Source: an uncultured Sutterellaceae bacterium (lineage in GTDB: Bacteria; Pseudomonadota; Gammaproteobacteria; Burkholderiales; Burkholderiaceae_F). From it: a stretch of 64,000 nucleotides of DNA. The notes under the pieces were generated by a model. The model made no database searches and had not been told where the DNA came from. It was given only the letters and a program-made list of their open reading frames with translations. Shown here in pieces: positions 35,762 to 44,558 of the stretch (positions are counted from its first letter, which is position 1; each line of letters begins with the position of its first letter). Made by a program: the position numbers and the translations under genes. Where the stretch lies: positions 1 to 64,000 of the forward strand of contig CADBTW010000079.1 of the NCBI GenBank assembly GCA_902797695.1. Reading direction: 5' to 3'.

Positions 35762-36418
35762 TCAGGTCTCCAGCACGTAGCCCATGCCGCGGACCGTCTT
35801 GATCGCGGATTCGGAAAGCTTCTTGCGCAGATGGTGAATGTGGACCTCGATCGCATTCGAGCCGACGGTGGAATCCCAGTTGTAGAGCTTTTCCTCAAGT
35901 TGGGACCGCGAAAGAACAAGGCCCTTCCTCTCGGCGAGCGCGGCGAGCAGCGCGTATTCCTTTGCGGAAAGAATCACTGGCTTGCCCTCGTAAATCACTT
36001 CGCGGGTGGACGGATTGATGGAGAGCTTGCCGCGGACGATGACGGGATCCGCCCGGCCGGCCGAACGCCTCAGAAGAGCCCTGATGCGGGCGGAAAGCTC
36101 TTCCAGGTCGAAGGGCTTCACGAGATAGTCGTCCGCCCCTGTGTCAAGCCCGAGGACCCGATCGTCCAGGGTGTCACGGGCGGTGGTGACGAGGATCGGG
36201 ATCCGATTCTCCTGCGCGCGGATCTCCTTCAGCACCTCTATTCCGTCCTTCCCCGGCAACCCGAGGTCGAGCACCACAAGGCTGAAGGACGTCGTCCGTA
36301 CCGCGATCAGCGCCGAGTCACCGTCCTGCAACCAGTCGACGGCGTAGCCGTCTCCTTCCAGCCACTCCTTCACACTTTCCCCGATCATCGGGTCGTCTTC
36401 AACCAGAAGGATTCTCAT
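35762..36418 (-). CDS. OmpR-family response regulator (QseB/PmrA-like)
   Basis: A 218-residue DNA-binding regulator partnered with the downstream kinase. The receiver begins MRILLVEDDPMIGESVKEWL, with phosphoacceptor Asp in VVLDLGLPGKDG and conserved Lys in YLVKPFD. The winged-helix output domain ends in SNAIEVHIHHLRKKL and KTVRGMGYVLE. The ATG at 36418 has GGGGGAGAGG just upstream and overlaps the TGA of the preceding membrane-protein gene (ATGA). Upstream in-frame sequence to 36604 belongs to that overlapping gene's region and is not coding in this frame. Confidence 0.95.
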   Translation of the reverse strand: MRILLVEDDPMIGESVKEWLEGDGYAVDWLQDGDSALIAVRTTSFSLVVLDLGLPGKDGIEVLKEIRAQENRIPILVTTARDTLDDRVLGLDTGADDYLVKPFDLEELSARIRALLRRSAGRADPVIVRGKLSINPSTREVIYEGKPVILSAKEYALLAALAERKGLVLSRSQLEEKLYNWDSTVGSNAIEVHIHHLRKKLSESAIKTVRGMGYVLET

Positions 36419-37029
36419 AGCCCTCTCCCCCGCGATTTCAGCTTGTCCATCTCGTACCAAAGGATAAAGCGAAGAACAGGATAAAGCAGGAACACCAGGA
36501 GAATGAAGCCTGGAAGCCTGTGCCAGACAGCCGGACGGCCACCCGAGAGGGCCAGCGCTCCGACAGCGATGGCGTAGCCGAAGGCGAGCATGGCGGCAGC
36601 CCACGCGAGAGAGGAAGCGAGCGACAAGGCGGCAAATTCCTTCGGCGCAAGGCTTCCGCCCTGCCCGGCAAGGAGGGGGAAGCGCTGCTTGTTCTGCGGC
36701 AGGAGCCTATAGAAGACAGCCTGGGGAAGACGCGCGACGAACAGCGGCAGAGGCCGTCCCAGCAGAGGTTGCCGGGTAAAGGACTCGATCCAGCGGGCTC
36801 CGGGGTGGCGCCGCGCTGCGGCGAAAAGCAGGAAGTCCGCCGCAAAAGCAGGAAGCGCGGCCGCAGCGAATGCTTCCGGAAGGGCGAGGATTCCGACCGC
36901 GCAGAGGAATCCTGCCACCACTGCCATGGTCTCCACGCCCGCGAAGGAGAACACCGCGACAACGAAGAGCCCCCACTGCGCGCAGAGGCGCGGCGTGTCC
37001 AGGCTCAAAAGGAAATCTATTGGTGTCAT
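36415..37029 (-). CDS. Integral membrane protein, possibly DedA/VTT-like
   Basis: A 204-residue protein with about five hydrophobic stretches (residues roughly 18-35, 36-70, 128-150, 152-165, 172-190). The early GVETMAVVAGFLCAVGILAL followed by a helix and AADFLLFAAARRHPG loosely recalls the re-entrant and helix pattern of DedA (SNARE-associated/VTT) proteins, but key DedA motifs are not clear; the assignment is tentative. It is the first gene of the operon with the response regulator and kinase, coupled through an ATGA overlap, so it is expressed with them and may be linked to envelope function. Divergent from yaeQ. Confidence 0.55.
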   Translation of the reverse strand: MTPIDFLLSLDTPRLCAQWGLFVVAVFSFAGVETMAVVAGFLCAVGILALPEAFAAAALPAFAADFLLFAAARRHPGARWIESFTRQPLLGRPLPLFVARLPQAVFYRLLPQNKQRFPLLAGQGGSLAPKEFAALSLASSLAWAAAMLAFGYAIAVGALALSGGRPAVWHRLPGFILLVFLLYPVLRFILWYEMDKLKSRGRGL

Positions 37030-37128
37030 GGGGAATTTTCCAGCTTTTCCTTGCCTTCAGGAAAAAATGTTCCGCAAAGGCCGACCTTCGGGTGCTAAGC
37101 TTCAAAAGCTTTTCAGGAAAAACAGCTT

Positions 37129-37683
37129 ATGGCTTTAGGGGCAACAATTTACAAGTCGGAACTCGACATCTCCGATCTGGACCGCAACTATTACGCCAGC
37201 CATTCTCTCACGGTGGCGCGCCATCCGTCGGAAACCGAGGGACGAATGATGCTGCGACTGCTTGCCTTCTGCCTTTGGGGAAGCGATACGCTGAAGTTCG
37301 CGGACGGGCTTTCAAAGGACGGAGAGCCCGCGCTTCAGGATACGGACGACACCGGGGCGATCAGCCTTTGGGTGGAACTCGGCGTTCCCACCGTGAAGCA
37401 GCTGAGGAAGGCCGCTGGCCGAAGCGGCCGCGTGGTGGTCTTCGCCTACGGGGAGGACCGTGTCCGGACATGGTGGGAATCCTGCCGGGCAGACCTGGAG
37501 AAGATAGGAAAGCTTGCCATTTTCACGATTCAGGACAAGCAGTTCGAAGAGCTCGCGGGGCTTGCGGCCCGCCACATGCGGCTCGCGGTCACGATTGAGG
37601 ACCGGGTGGTCTGGGTTGCCGATTCCGAGGGCCGGAACCTGGAGATCCATCTCGGCACCCTGAAGGAAAGCGGCGCCTCCTAA
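37129..37683 (+). CDS. yaeQ: YaeQ family protein
   Basis: A 184-residue soluble protein matching YaeQ (181 in E. coli), which adopts a PD-(D/E)XK nuclease-like fold but has no firmly established enzyme activity. Clear family sequence: MALGATIYKSELDISDLDRN, HPSETEGRMMLRLLAFCLW and ISLWVELGVPTVKQLRKA. AGGAAAAA lies upstream of the ATG. It is divergent from the membrane protein gene and convergent with the cyd operon. Its stop codon lies inside a perfect hairpin (37672-37695). Confidence 0.92.
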   Translation: MALGATIYKSELDISDLDRNYYASHSLTVARHPSETEGRMMLRLLAFCLWGSDTLKFADGLSKDGEPALQDTDDTGAISLWVELGVPTVKQLRKAAGRSGRVVVFAYGEDRVRTWWESCRADLEKIGKLAIFTIQDKQFEELAGLAARHMRLAVTIEDRVVWVADSEGRNLEIHLGTLKESGAS

Positions 37684-37695
37684 GCAGGAGGCGCC
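37672..37695. terminator. Hairpin spanning the yaeQ stop codon
   Basis: GGCGCCTCC (37672-37680), loop TAAGCA containing the stop codon, then GGAGGCGCC (37687-37695). There is no T run on either side, so it may end transcription weakly or protect the mRNA end. It lies between converging yaeQ and cydX. Confidence 0.45.
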
Positions 37696-37728
37696 GTGCC
37701 AGAAACGTAATTCACGCCCCAGACAGGA

Positions 37729-37815
37729 CTATTTGCGAAAGTCCTTCGAAACGCAGAAAAGAATGGCAAAGCAGAGGGCGAACCCCAAGCCCGTCAGCCA
37801 GTAGAAGTAGCACAT
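37729..37815 (-). CDS. cydX: Cytochrome bd oxidase small subunit CydX
   Basis: A 28-codon reading frame on the leftward strand starting MCYFYWLTGLGFAL and ending SKDFRK. One membrane helix preceded by the short aromatic N terminus matches the CydX pattern (M-W-Y-F-x-W in E. coli). An AAGGAAA ribosome binding site lies 8 bases before the ATG at 37815. It is 57 bases after cydB, the usual position. CydX stabilises the haem-containing core of the bd oxidase. A perfect hairpin separates it from cydB. Confidence 0.85.
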   Translation of the reverse strand: MCYFYWLTGLGFALCFAILFCVSKDFRK

Positions 37816-37836
37816 TTCAGTTTTCCTTTCTCAATT

Positions 37837-37865
37837 GAGGAAGGCGCAATGCCCGCGCCTTCCTC
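37837..37865 (-). repeat. Perfect hairpin between cydB and cydX
   Basis: GAGGAAGGCGC (37837-37847) and GCGCCTTCCTC (37855-37865) form an 11-bp stem with a 7-base loop. No T run follows in the direction of transcription, so it is more likely an mRNA stability or attenuation element than a full terminator. Confidence 0.55.
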
Positions 37866-37872
37866 GTCTTGT

Positions 37873-39006
37873 TCAGTAGAGGCTGTGGGAATTCTGCTCG
37901 ACGTATTCCGTCGTCACCTTCCCGCGCATCACGCTGTAGGCCCAGCTCGTATAGGCAAGCACCAGAGGCAGCAGGATGAGGGTGACAAACAGCATCACCT
38001 CAAGCGTGAGCTGCGAGCTCGTGCAGTCCCAGAGGGTGAGGCTCGAAGCCGGATCCGCAGAGGACGGCATGACGAAGGGGAACATCGTGACGAACGGCGT
38101 AAAGACGATGCCGAGAAGCGAAACCCCGGAGCAGACGATCGCCTTTATCCACGCGCCAGACCTGCTGAAGAGCGCACTGCCCGCAGCGCCCGCGAGGCCG
38201 AGAGCCGGGAATACGAAAAGCCACGGAGCGGCGAGAAGCCCCTGCATCCAGCTCCCTGTGACGGTCACCGTTTTCGCGAGGGGGTTGGGGATCCCTGCCG
38301 GATCGATGCCGGAAGCCTGGTAGCCCGGAACCCCTGCCGCCACCCAGGCCCCGCCGAGCGCGAAGAGCACAAAGGTCGCTGCGGAGAAGATCGCAGCAGT
38401 CCGCGCCGCACGTCCGTGCAGGTCCCCGGAACTCTTCAGCGCGAGGAAATTCGCGCCGTGCATCACAATCATTGCAATGCTCACGATCCCGCAGAACAAG
38501 CCGAACGGGTTGAGAAGGCCGAAGAACGACCCCTCGTAAGCGACGCGCATCGCGCTGTCAAAACGGAACGGAACGCCTTGCAGGAGATTCCCGAACGCGA
38601 CCCCGCAGATGATCGGCGGCACGACGGAACCGAGGAACAGAGCCGTGTCCCAAAGCGCCCGCCATTTCGAATGGTCAACCTTGCCGCGGTAGTCAAAAGC
38701 GACCGGGCGGAAGATCAGCATGAAGAGCACGATGAGAAGCGCCCAGTAGAAGCCGGAGAACGCGGCCGAGTAGGCGATCGGCCAGGCTGCGAACATGCCG
38801 CCGGCTCCCGTGAGAAGCCAGACCTGGTTGCCGTCCCAGTGCGGGGCGACCGAGTTGATCATCACGCGCCGCTCGGAATTTGTCTTCCCGAGGAACGGGA
38901 GAAGCGTCCCGACCCCCATGTCCTGCCCGTCCATGATGGAAAAGCCGGCAAGCAGCACTGCGATGAAGAGCCACCAGATGAATTTCAGGATTGCATAGTC
39001 AATCAT
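37873..39006 (-). CDS. cydB: Cytochrome bd quinol oxidase subunit II
   Basis: CydB supports the haem subunit CydA in the quinol-oxidising, high-affinity terminal oxidase of the inner membrane. It has 377 residues (379 in E. coli). The start MIDYAILKFIWWLFIAVLLA followed by GFSIMDGQDMGVGTLLPFLG is typical, as is INSVAPHWDGNQVWLLTGAG. It lies 12 bases after cydA and before cydX. Confidence 0.97.
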   Translation of the reverse strand: MIDYAILKFIWWLFIAVLLAGFSIMDGQDMGVGTLLPFLGKTNSERRVMINSVAPHWDGNQVWLLTGAGGMFAAWPIAYSAAFSGFYWALLIVLFMLIFRPVAFDYRGKVDHSKWRALWDTALFLGSVVPPIICGVAFGNLLQGVPFRFDSAMRVAYEGSFFGLLNPFGLFCGIVSIAMIVMHGANFLALKSSGDLHGRAARTAAIFSAATFVLFALGGAWVAAGVPGYQASGIDPAGIPNPLAKTVTVTGSWMQGLLAAPWLFVFPALGLAGAAGSALFSRSGAWIKAIVCSGVSLLGIVFTPFVTMFPFVMPSSADPASSLTLWDCTSSQLTLEVMLFVTLILLPLVLAYTSWAYSVMRGKVTTEYVEQNSHSLY

Positions 39007-39018
39007 GGCAGCCTCCTG

Positions 39019-40569
39019 TTATTTCTGCTCGAAAAAGTACCGGCCGGTACCCAGGCTCGAAGGACCAAGCCCCGCGAATTTCTTCATGAGCCAGACCTCG
39101 ACCACGATCAGGGCGGAGTAGAGCACGATGAAGCAGGCAAGCGACCCGAACACGGATCCCGCCGTCAGCGAGGAAACGGAGAGATGGGTCGGGAGCACGC
39201 TGTAAATGCTCCAGGGCTGGCGGCCAACTTCAGTCACTATCCAGCCAAGTTCGTTTGCAACCCAGGGAAGCGGCAGCGCCGCAACGGCAAGCTTCAGGTA
39301 AAGGTTCTTTCCCTCAAGCGTTCCGCGGGCTGAGAAGAAAACCCCGAGCGCGAAGACAAGGACCAGGACAAGCCCGCACGAAATCATGCCCCGGAAGCTC
39401 CAGAAGAGGAGATTCACCGGCGGAATAGTGTCCCGCGCGGCAGCCTTCACCATGTCAGGCGTCGCCTTGGAAACGTCGTTCGTGTACTTACGGAGAAGCA
39501 GGCCGTAGCCGAGGTCCTTCTTCACCGCTTCAAACTGCTTCCGAAGCGATTCGTCACGAGGAGAAGCGCGAAGGGCCTCAAGCGCCAGGACCGCGGCTTT
39601 CCCGTTCTCGATCCGGGCGGCGTTCTTCGCCTCCAGCTCATGGATGCCGGGAATCGGGGTGGAAAGGGAGCGCGTACCCATCAGCCCGAAAAGCCACGGG
39701 AACTCAACCTGAACCTTGTTCGTACGGGCTTCTTCGTCCGGAAGCGCGAAGAGCGTAAGCCCTGAGGGAGGTTCAGCCGTTTCCCAGATCGCCTCCATCG
39801 CAGCGATCTTCTCAGGCTGGTCCCGCGTCACGAGAAACCCGGATTCGTCACCCATGTGAAGCGTAAGAACAGAAGCGACAAGACCGAAGGAACAGGCAAC
39901 CGCAAGGGACTTTTTCGCGAATTCAGTATCCCGCTTCCTGAGGAGGTACCAGGCGGAAATTGCGGCCACGAACGCTGCCCCGGTCATGTACCCCGCGGAG
40001 ACGGCGTGCGCGAAAGTGGCCTGGGCCCATTCGCTTGAAACGACAGTCCAGAAGCTGTCCATCTCCATGCGCATTGTCTCGGGGTTGAAAACCGAGCCCT
40101 CCGGGTACTGCATCCAGCCGTTCGCAATCAGAATCCACATTGCCGAAATGTTGGTGCCGAACGCCATCAGGAATGTGCAGAGCCAGTGCACGCCAGGCCG
40201 CAACTTCTTCCACCCGAAGAAGAAAAGCCCGGCCATTGTAGACTCGAGGAAGAACGCCATCAGGGCTTCAATCGCAAGAGGCGAACCGAAGATGTCCCCG
40301 ACGTAGTGGGAGTAGTAGGCCCAGTTCGTGCCAAACTGGAACTCCATCGTGATGCCGGTAGCGACGCCCATCGCGAAGTTGATCGCAAAAAGCTTCCCCC
40401 AGAAGCGGGTCATGTCCTTGTAGATCTCTTTCCCGCTGACAACGTAGCACCCCTCCATTGCGACGAGAATCATCGACAGCCCGAGCGTGAGGGGAACGAA
40501 AATGTAGTGGTAGAGCGCTGTGACGGCGAACTGCAGCCGTGACAAGTCCACTAGTTCCGGAGTGATCAT
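39019..40569 (-). CDS. cydA: Cytochrome bd quinol oxidase subunit I
   Basis: Haem-binding subunit of the bd oxidase, 516 residues (522 in E. coli). The haem d ligand His is in QFAVTALYHYIFVPLTLGLS, the acidic proton-path residues are in the EALMAFFLEST helix, and a haem b595/b558 region is seen as EWAQATFAHAVSAGYMTGAA. The quinol-binding Q loop starts near FLVTRDQPEKIAAMEAIWET and appears to be of the long type. A conserved Met ligand is likely in WSFRGMISCG. Its ATG overlaps the stop of cydP. Confidence 0.97.
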   Translation of the reverse strand: MITPELVDLSRLQFAVTALYHYIFVPLTLGLSMILVAMEGCYVVSGKEIYKDMTRFWGKLFAINFAMGVATGITMEFQFGTNWAYYSHYVGDIFGSPLAIEALMAFFLESTMAGLFFFGWKKLRPGVHWLCTFLMAFGTNISAMWILIANGWMQYPEGSVFNPETMRMEMDSFWTVVSSEWAQATFAHAVSAGYMTGAAFVAAISAWYLLRKRDTEFAKKSLAVACSFGLVASVLTLHMGDESGFLVTRDQPEKIAAMEAIWETAEPPSGLTLFALPDEEARTNKVQVEFPWLFGLMGTRSLSTPIPGIHELEAKNAARIENGKAAVLALEALRASPRDESLRKQFEAVKKDLGYGLLLRKYTNDVSKATPDMVKAAARDTIPPVNLLFWSFRGMISCGLVLVLVFALGVFFSARGTLEGKNLYLKLAVAALPLPWVANELGWIVTEVGRQPWSIYSVLPTHLSVSSLTAGSVFGSLACFIVLYSALIVVEVWLMKKFAGLGPSSLGTGRYFFEQK

Positions 40570-40775
40570 GTTTTGTCTCCGCTGAAGCCGGGCGCCTCGG
40601 CGGCATCCCGGTCAAGGATGGCGTGGCCCGTGGCGGCAGCAGAGACATCCGGCCGATGGCTTGGTGAGAAGAAAACAAGCCAAAGCAGGAAAATGAAAAG
40701 AACTTTTACCCCAACGACAACGCAGAGCCGGAGTGTGAGGTGCTTTTCACGGTCTTTCTGCAAGCCCTTTTCCAT
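40566..40775 (-). CDS. cydP: Small membrane protein heading the cyd operon (CydP-like)
   Basis: A 69-residue protein with a charged N terminus (MEKGLQKDREKHLTLRLCVV) and one hydrophobic segment (VGVKVLFIFLLWLVFF), then a polar tail. Small single-helix proteins at this position are annotated as CydP, a putative subunit or accessory factor of cytochrome bd oxidase; recognition here rests on position, size and topology. Its TGA overlaps the cydA ATG (ATGA), which argues for a real coupled gene. It is the first gene of cydP-cydA-cydB-cydX. Confidence 0.7.
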   Translation of the reverse strand: MEKGLQKDREKHLTLRLCVVVGVKVLFIFLLWLVFFSPSHRPDVSAAATGHAILDRDAAEAPGFSGDKT

Positions 40776-41336
40776 AGGGGAGCCCGGTTCATAACAAAAA
40801 CGTGTGACAGCTGTTCAGAATCCTATCTGAATTTTCCCAGAAGGGGGTAAACCTTTGGTGGTTTTCGTCCCTTTCCTAGTCACTATACGCCCGCAGGCCC
40901 GCAACTGAAGATGTTCGTCAGGCCTACTGACGGCGCTTCATTCCTTGGGAGAGACGTCCTGCTGTGACGGGATGTTTCCTATAACCAGAGCAACAGAGTT
41001 GGTTCACGGTCAGTGCTGGCCTTGCAGCCTTTCGCCCGTTGGCAAGGCCGTCCTCACTGGGGCCTCGCAGGAAGAGCTGTTCCGGCACTGCGGCGGATTT
41101 CAGGGTGGATCAGGGAGCGACAATCCGCGAACGGAGCCGGAGCTTTCCCTACCGTGCATACGGGTAGATGGTTTCCGGAATTGTCCAGCGTTCGCCTGAA
41201 ACCATGAAAATGGATTTCCTGGGCACGCGGCCTGTAGTCCGTCTAGGCCATCGGTGAGAAATCGGGAGAGACTCTCACGTTTTTCCATCGCAAAAAACAA
41301 ATCCCGCCCTGCAATGAGCAGAGCGGGATGAATTTT
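40776..41336. other. Gene-free 560-base region with several potential RNA hairpins
   Basis: It lies between cydP and tRNA-Arg. No convincing coding frame is present. The cyd promoter must lie in the left 90 bases. From 40916 to 41205 five stems can form: CGTCAG/CTGACG (40916-40932), GAGACGTCC/GGATGTTTC with G-U pairs (40951-40978), CAGTG plus GGCCTTG with CAAGGCC plus CACTG (41011-41059), GCGGATT/AATCCGC (41093-41128) and ATGGTTTC/GAAACCAT (41168-41205). A terminator-like hairpin follows at 41301-41329. It does not show the conserved blocks of RNase P RNA, tmRNA, 6S or SRP RNA. It may be an unknown RNA gene or a decayed remnant. Confidence 0.4.
41285..41329 (-). terminator. Terminator after tRNA-Arg, possibly bidirectional
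   Basis: ATCCCGC (41301-41307) pairs with GCGGGAT (41323-41329), with CTGC/GCAG pairing inside. Leftward it is followed by TTTGTTTTTTG, an excellent tract. Rightward it is followed by GAATTTTT, so it could also end a rightward transcript. Confidence 0.85.
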
Positions 41337-41411
41337 TGGTGCCTCCGGAAGGAGTCGAACCTTCAATTCAGCCTTCGGAGGGCTGCGTGAGATCCGTTTC
41401 ACTACGGAGGC
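41337..41411 (-). tRNA. tRNA-Arg (anticodon CCG)
   Basis: Reverse-strand cloverleaf with acceptor GCCTCCG/CGGAGGC, discriminator A and encoded CCA (41337-41339). The anticodon stem CAGCC/GGCTG has loop CTCCGAA, anticodon CCG. The T arm GAAGG/CCTTC has loop TTCGACT. It is 46 bases downstream of the priA stop on the same strand and may be cotranscribed with it. Confidence 0.95.
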
Positions 41412-41457
41412 ACTCAAGAGTTTTATTTTACAGTAAACAAACTCTTTTTGCCAGCGC

Positions 41458-43488
41458 TCAAAACCTCTGCGGGTCAACCTCCAAGGAAAGCCCTACTCCG
41501 GGAAGCGGTTCGATCGCCGGGAGCCATTCCTTGAGGAAGGAGAGAAGGTTCTTGTGGGACTCACCTTCGACCAGCAGCTGAGCGCGGTTCTTGTTTGCCA
41601 CGCGAACCAAGGTCATCGGAACCGGATCGTATATTGCCACCCCGCCTCCGCCGGGCAGACGGGACTGGATTTCGAGCCCCTTCTCGACAGCGAGGAGAAG
41701 AGTCTCCAGGGCAGGCTCGAGCTCACGGTGTTCCGCTGTAAGAAGGGCCTGAAAAACGAAGGGAGGCGCCCCGTCCCGCTTCCGCATCCGCAGCTGGAAA
41801 TCAGCGAACCCGGCGTAATCCTGCCTTGCCAGATAACTGAAAATTACATCGCTCGGAAAACTTGTCTCGACCAAAACCCGGCTCTTGAGTCCCGATCGGC
41901 CTGCACGGCCTGACACCTGCAACATGGTTGCAAAGGCGCGTTCACGGGAACGTATGTCGGTCGAAACCAGCTGGCTGTCTATATTAAGGATCACGACCAG
42001 GGAAACATGCTGGAAATCATGCCCTTTCGCAATCATCTGCGTGCCGATGAGGATATCAATCTTTCCCTCGTGCACCTCGCGAAAGGCGGCGTCTGTCGCC
42101 CTCTTGGTCTTGAAGTTATCGCGGTCGATTCGGAGAATCCTTGCGTTCGGCCAAAGCCTTCCGATTTCTTCCTCGATCCTTTGGGTTCCCAGGCCTACGG
42201 GAAGAATATCCGCAGCCCCGCAGGACGGGCACCTTTCTGGAATTCTCTCCACGTGCCCGCAATGGTGGCAGACAAGGCTTCTGGAATCCTTGTGGTAAAC
42301 CATGAAAGCCGAGCAGTTTGGGCATTCCGACTTCCATCCGCAGGCAGGGCACATGAGAACCGGGGAGAACCCTCTGCGGTTAATGAACACAAGAGCCTGT
42401 TCGTGCCGGCCAAGAGTTTCGTCCATCGCCTCGCGAACTTCCGATGAAAGGATCTCTTCCTTCTTCCTCGACCTGACGTCCACCAGCTCAAGTTCAGGAG
42501 GCTCCGCATGGGAAACCGCCCGACGATGCAGTTCAAGAAGACAGTACCTGCCCTGACGAGCCGCGGCCCAACTCTCAAGCGAGGGAGATGCGGAGCCCAG
42601 GATGACCGGTATTTGAAGGTCATGGGCCCTCTTGACCGACAGGTCCCGCGCTGAATACCTGCTGCCGTCCCCTGCCTTGTAGGAAAGGTCATGCTCCTCG
42701 TCGACCACGATGAGAGCAAGCTGACGGAAGCTCGCAAATGCCGCCATGCGCGTCCCCACAAGGATCCTGGACCTCCCCTCATGGGCAGCGAGCCAGGACC
42801 TTGCCCTCTCACGTTCAGAGAGTTCCGAATTCAGCGTGACGACTATCTCTCCCGGAAAATGGCTCGCAACACGCTCTTCAAGCTGAGGGGTGAGGTTGAT
42901 TTCCGGGACAAGGAGAAGAACCTGATTCTGTGGATCCTGTGCGAGGACCTTCTGCATAACCCTCAGATAGACCTCGGTCTTTCCCGATCCGGTCACGCCG
43001 AAAAGCAGGAAAGGGGAAAAGCCCTTGCTTGACGAAATCCGGGCTACGGCGTCCTGCTGCTCGTCATTCAGCTGCAGTGCAGGGAATGCACTGTTCTTCC
43101 CGGAGGCAGAGGGAAGTTCCCTCACCTTCTCAAGGGAGGTCTGGTAGCGAACCCCGGGGGATTTTCGGAAAAAGGCGGGAATCGCAGGAAGAGCGACTTC
43201 TCCCCAGGACCTGCAGTAATAAAGGGAAGCGAATTTTGTGAGACGAAGCCACTCGGCAGGAAGCGGCGGAATGCCAAGCTTCACCTTGGAAACCGACTTC
43301 AGGCGACCTTTCTCTATTTCTGTCCAGGGACGAAGCTCGATGACCACCCCGGCCTTTTTCCGGTTGCCTACGGGAACAATAACAATGTCCCCGACCGCGA
43401 GAAGCATGTCGGGGGGTACGCGGTAATCGAGCGCCGAAAGCAGGGGGACATCAGTGATGACCCTTGCGTACAGGTCCTCGGGTTCCAT
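41458..43488 (-). CDS. priA: Primosomal protein N' (replication-restart helicase PriA)
   Basis: PriA recognises stalled forks and reloads the replicative helicase. It has 676 residues, shorter than E. coli (732). The N-terminal 3'-DNA-binding domain contains the YARVITDVPLLSALDYRVP motif. Walker A is GVTGSGKTEVYLR near residue 165, and motif II is VVDEEHDLSYK. The zinc-binding cysteines are clear: CPACGWKSECPNC, then CHHCGHVERIPERCPSCG. It follows hemE by two bases, a pairing common in betaproteobacteria, and tRNA-Arg lies just downstream. Confidence 0.97.
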   Translation of the reverse strand: MEPEDLYARVITDVPLLSALDYRVPPDMLLAVGDIVIVPVGNRKKAGVVIELRPWTEIEKGRLKSVSKVKLGIPPLPAEWLRLTKFASLYYCRSWGEVALPAIPAFFRKSPGVRYQTSLEKVRELPSASGKNSAFPALQLNDEQQDAVARISSSKGFSPFLLFGVTGSGKTEVYLRVMQKVLAQDPQNQVLLLVPEINLTPQLEERVASHFPGEIVVTLNSELSERERARSWLAAHEGRSRILVGTRMAAFASFRQLALIVVDEEHDLSYKAGDGSRYSARDLSVKRAHDLQIPVILGSASPSLESWAAARQGRYCLLELHRRAVSHAEPPELELVDVRSRKKEEILSSEVREAMDETLGRHEQALVFINRRGFSPVLMCPACGWKSECPNCSAFMVYHKDSRSLVCHHCGHVERIPERCPSCGAADILPVGLGTQRIEEEIGRLWPNARILRIDRDNFKTKRATDAAFREVHEGKIDILIGTQMIAKGHDFQHVSLVVILNIDSQLVSTDIRSRERAFATMLQVSGRAGRSGLKSRVLVETSFPSDVIFSYLARQDYAGFADFQLRMRKRDGAPPFVFQALLTAEHRELEPALETLLLAVEKGLEIQSRLPGGGGVAIYDPVPMTLVRVANKNRAQLLVEGESHKNLLSFLKEWLPAIEPLPGVGLSLEVDPQRF

Positions 43489-43490
43489 TG

Positions 43491-44558
43491 CTAGGCGTGG
43501 TAACGGGGGCTATAGCCGTGGACTTCATCAACAAGGGCTGCTACAAGTTCGACCGGCGTATGGAGATCCACCCCATGGCCAAGGTTGAAGACATGGCCAC
43601 CCCGGCCAACTTCGCCAAAGGACTCGATGACTTTCCGAGCCTCGCTCCGCACGGTTCGCTCGTCGGTGAGAAGGACAGCAGGGTCCAGGTTCCCCTGCAG
43701 GGCGACCTGATCGCCGGTGGCGCGCCTCGCCTGTCCAAGGTCCGCTGTCCAGTCGAGCCCTATGGCGTCGGCCCCGCTCCCGGTCATGTCGGACAGCCAG
43801 GGAGTGCCACCCTTCGTAAACAGGACGACAGGCACCTTGCGTCCCTCGTGGGTGCGGATGAGCTTTGAAATGACCCTTCGGGAACTTTCGAGCGAATACT
43901 TCTGGTAAAGGCCGTTGGCAAGGCAGCCTCCCCATGTGTCGAAGATTTGTATCGCCTGGGCGCCGGCTTCAATCTGGGCGTTGAGGTACGAAGCGACAGC
44001 CTCGGCATTGATGTCAAGAATCCTTTGGAAAAGGTCGGGTCTTCTGTACATCATCGACTTGACTCCGAACCAGTTGCGGCTTCCGCGTCCTTCGATCATG
44101 TAGCAGGCCAGGGTGAAGGGGCTTCCGGAAAATCCGAAGAGCGGCACACGACCATTCAGCGCCTTGCGAATGCTTGTCACGGCGTCCATCACATATTGGA
44201 GCTCTGCCATGTCAGGAACTGCAAGAGCTTTGACCGCTTCTTCGGTGTTCACTGGCCTCGCGAAGACGGGGCCTTCGCCCTGAACGAATTCAAGGCCAAG
44301 CCCCATTGCATCGGGGACTGTCAGGATGTCAGAAAAGAGAATTGCCGCATCCAGTCCGAAGCGATCAACCGGCTGGAGAGTTACCTCCGTCGCGAAATCG
44401 GGGGAATGGGCAAGCGCCAGAAAGCTTCCGGCCTTAGCCCGGGTTTCCCGATATTCAGGAAGGAATCGCCCGGCCTGCCTCATCAGCCAGACCGGGGTGT
44501 AGGGAACTGGCTCCCGCTGGAGAGCCCGAAGGAGAATGTCGTTCTGAAGTTCAGTCAT
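43491..44558 (-). CDS. hemE: Uroporphyrinogen decarboxylase
   Basis: Cytosolic enzyme that removes four carboxyl groups from uroporphyrinogen III to give coproporphyrinogen III in haem synthesis. Signatures: [19 protein letters not shown] near the N terminus, [20 protein letters not shown] with the conserved Asp, and [16 protein letters not shown]. The length of 355 residues matches E. coli (354). It is the first gene before priA. Haem need fits the bd oxidase encoded nearby. Confidence 0.98.
   Translation of the reverse strand: MTELQNDILLRALQREPVPYTPVWLMRQAGRFLPEYRETRAKAGSFLALAHSPDFATEVTLQPVDRFGLDAAILFSDILTVPDAMGLGLEFVQGEGPVFARPVNTEEAVKALAVPDMAELQYVMDAVTSIRKALNGRVPLFGFSGSPFTLACYMIEGRGSRNWFGVKSMMYRRPDLFQRILDINAEAVASYLNAQIEAGAQAIQIFDTWGGCLANGLYQKYSLESSRRVISKLIRTHEGRKVPVVLFTKGGTPWLSDMTGSGADAIGLDWTADLGQARRATGDQVALQGNLDPAVLLTDERTVRSEARKVIESFGEVGRGGHVFNLGHGVDLHTPVELVAALVDEVHGYSPRYHA

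Noticed and set aside
40945..41199. An 84-codon frame in the cyd-tRNA gap
   Set aside because: It has no good ribosome binding site, no recognisable domain and unusual Cys/Pro/Gly-rich sequence.
40890..41337. RNase P RNA or tmRNA
   Set aside because: The conserved RNase P blocks (such as GAGGAAAGTCC) and the tmRNA tag and acceptor features are absent on both strands.
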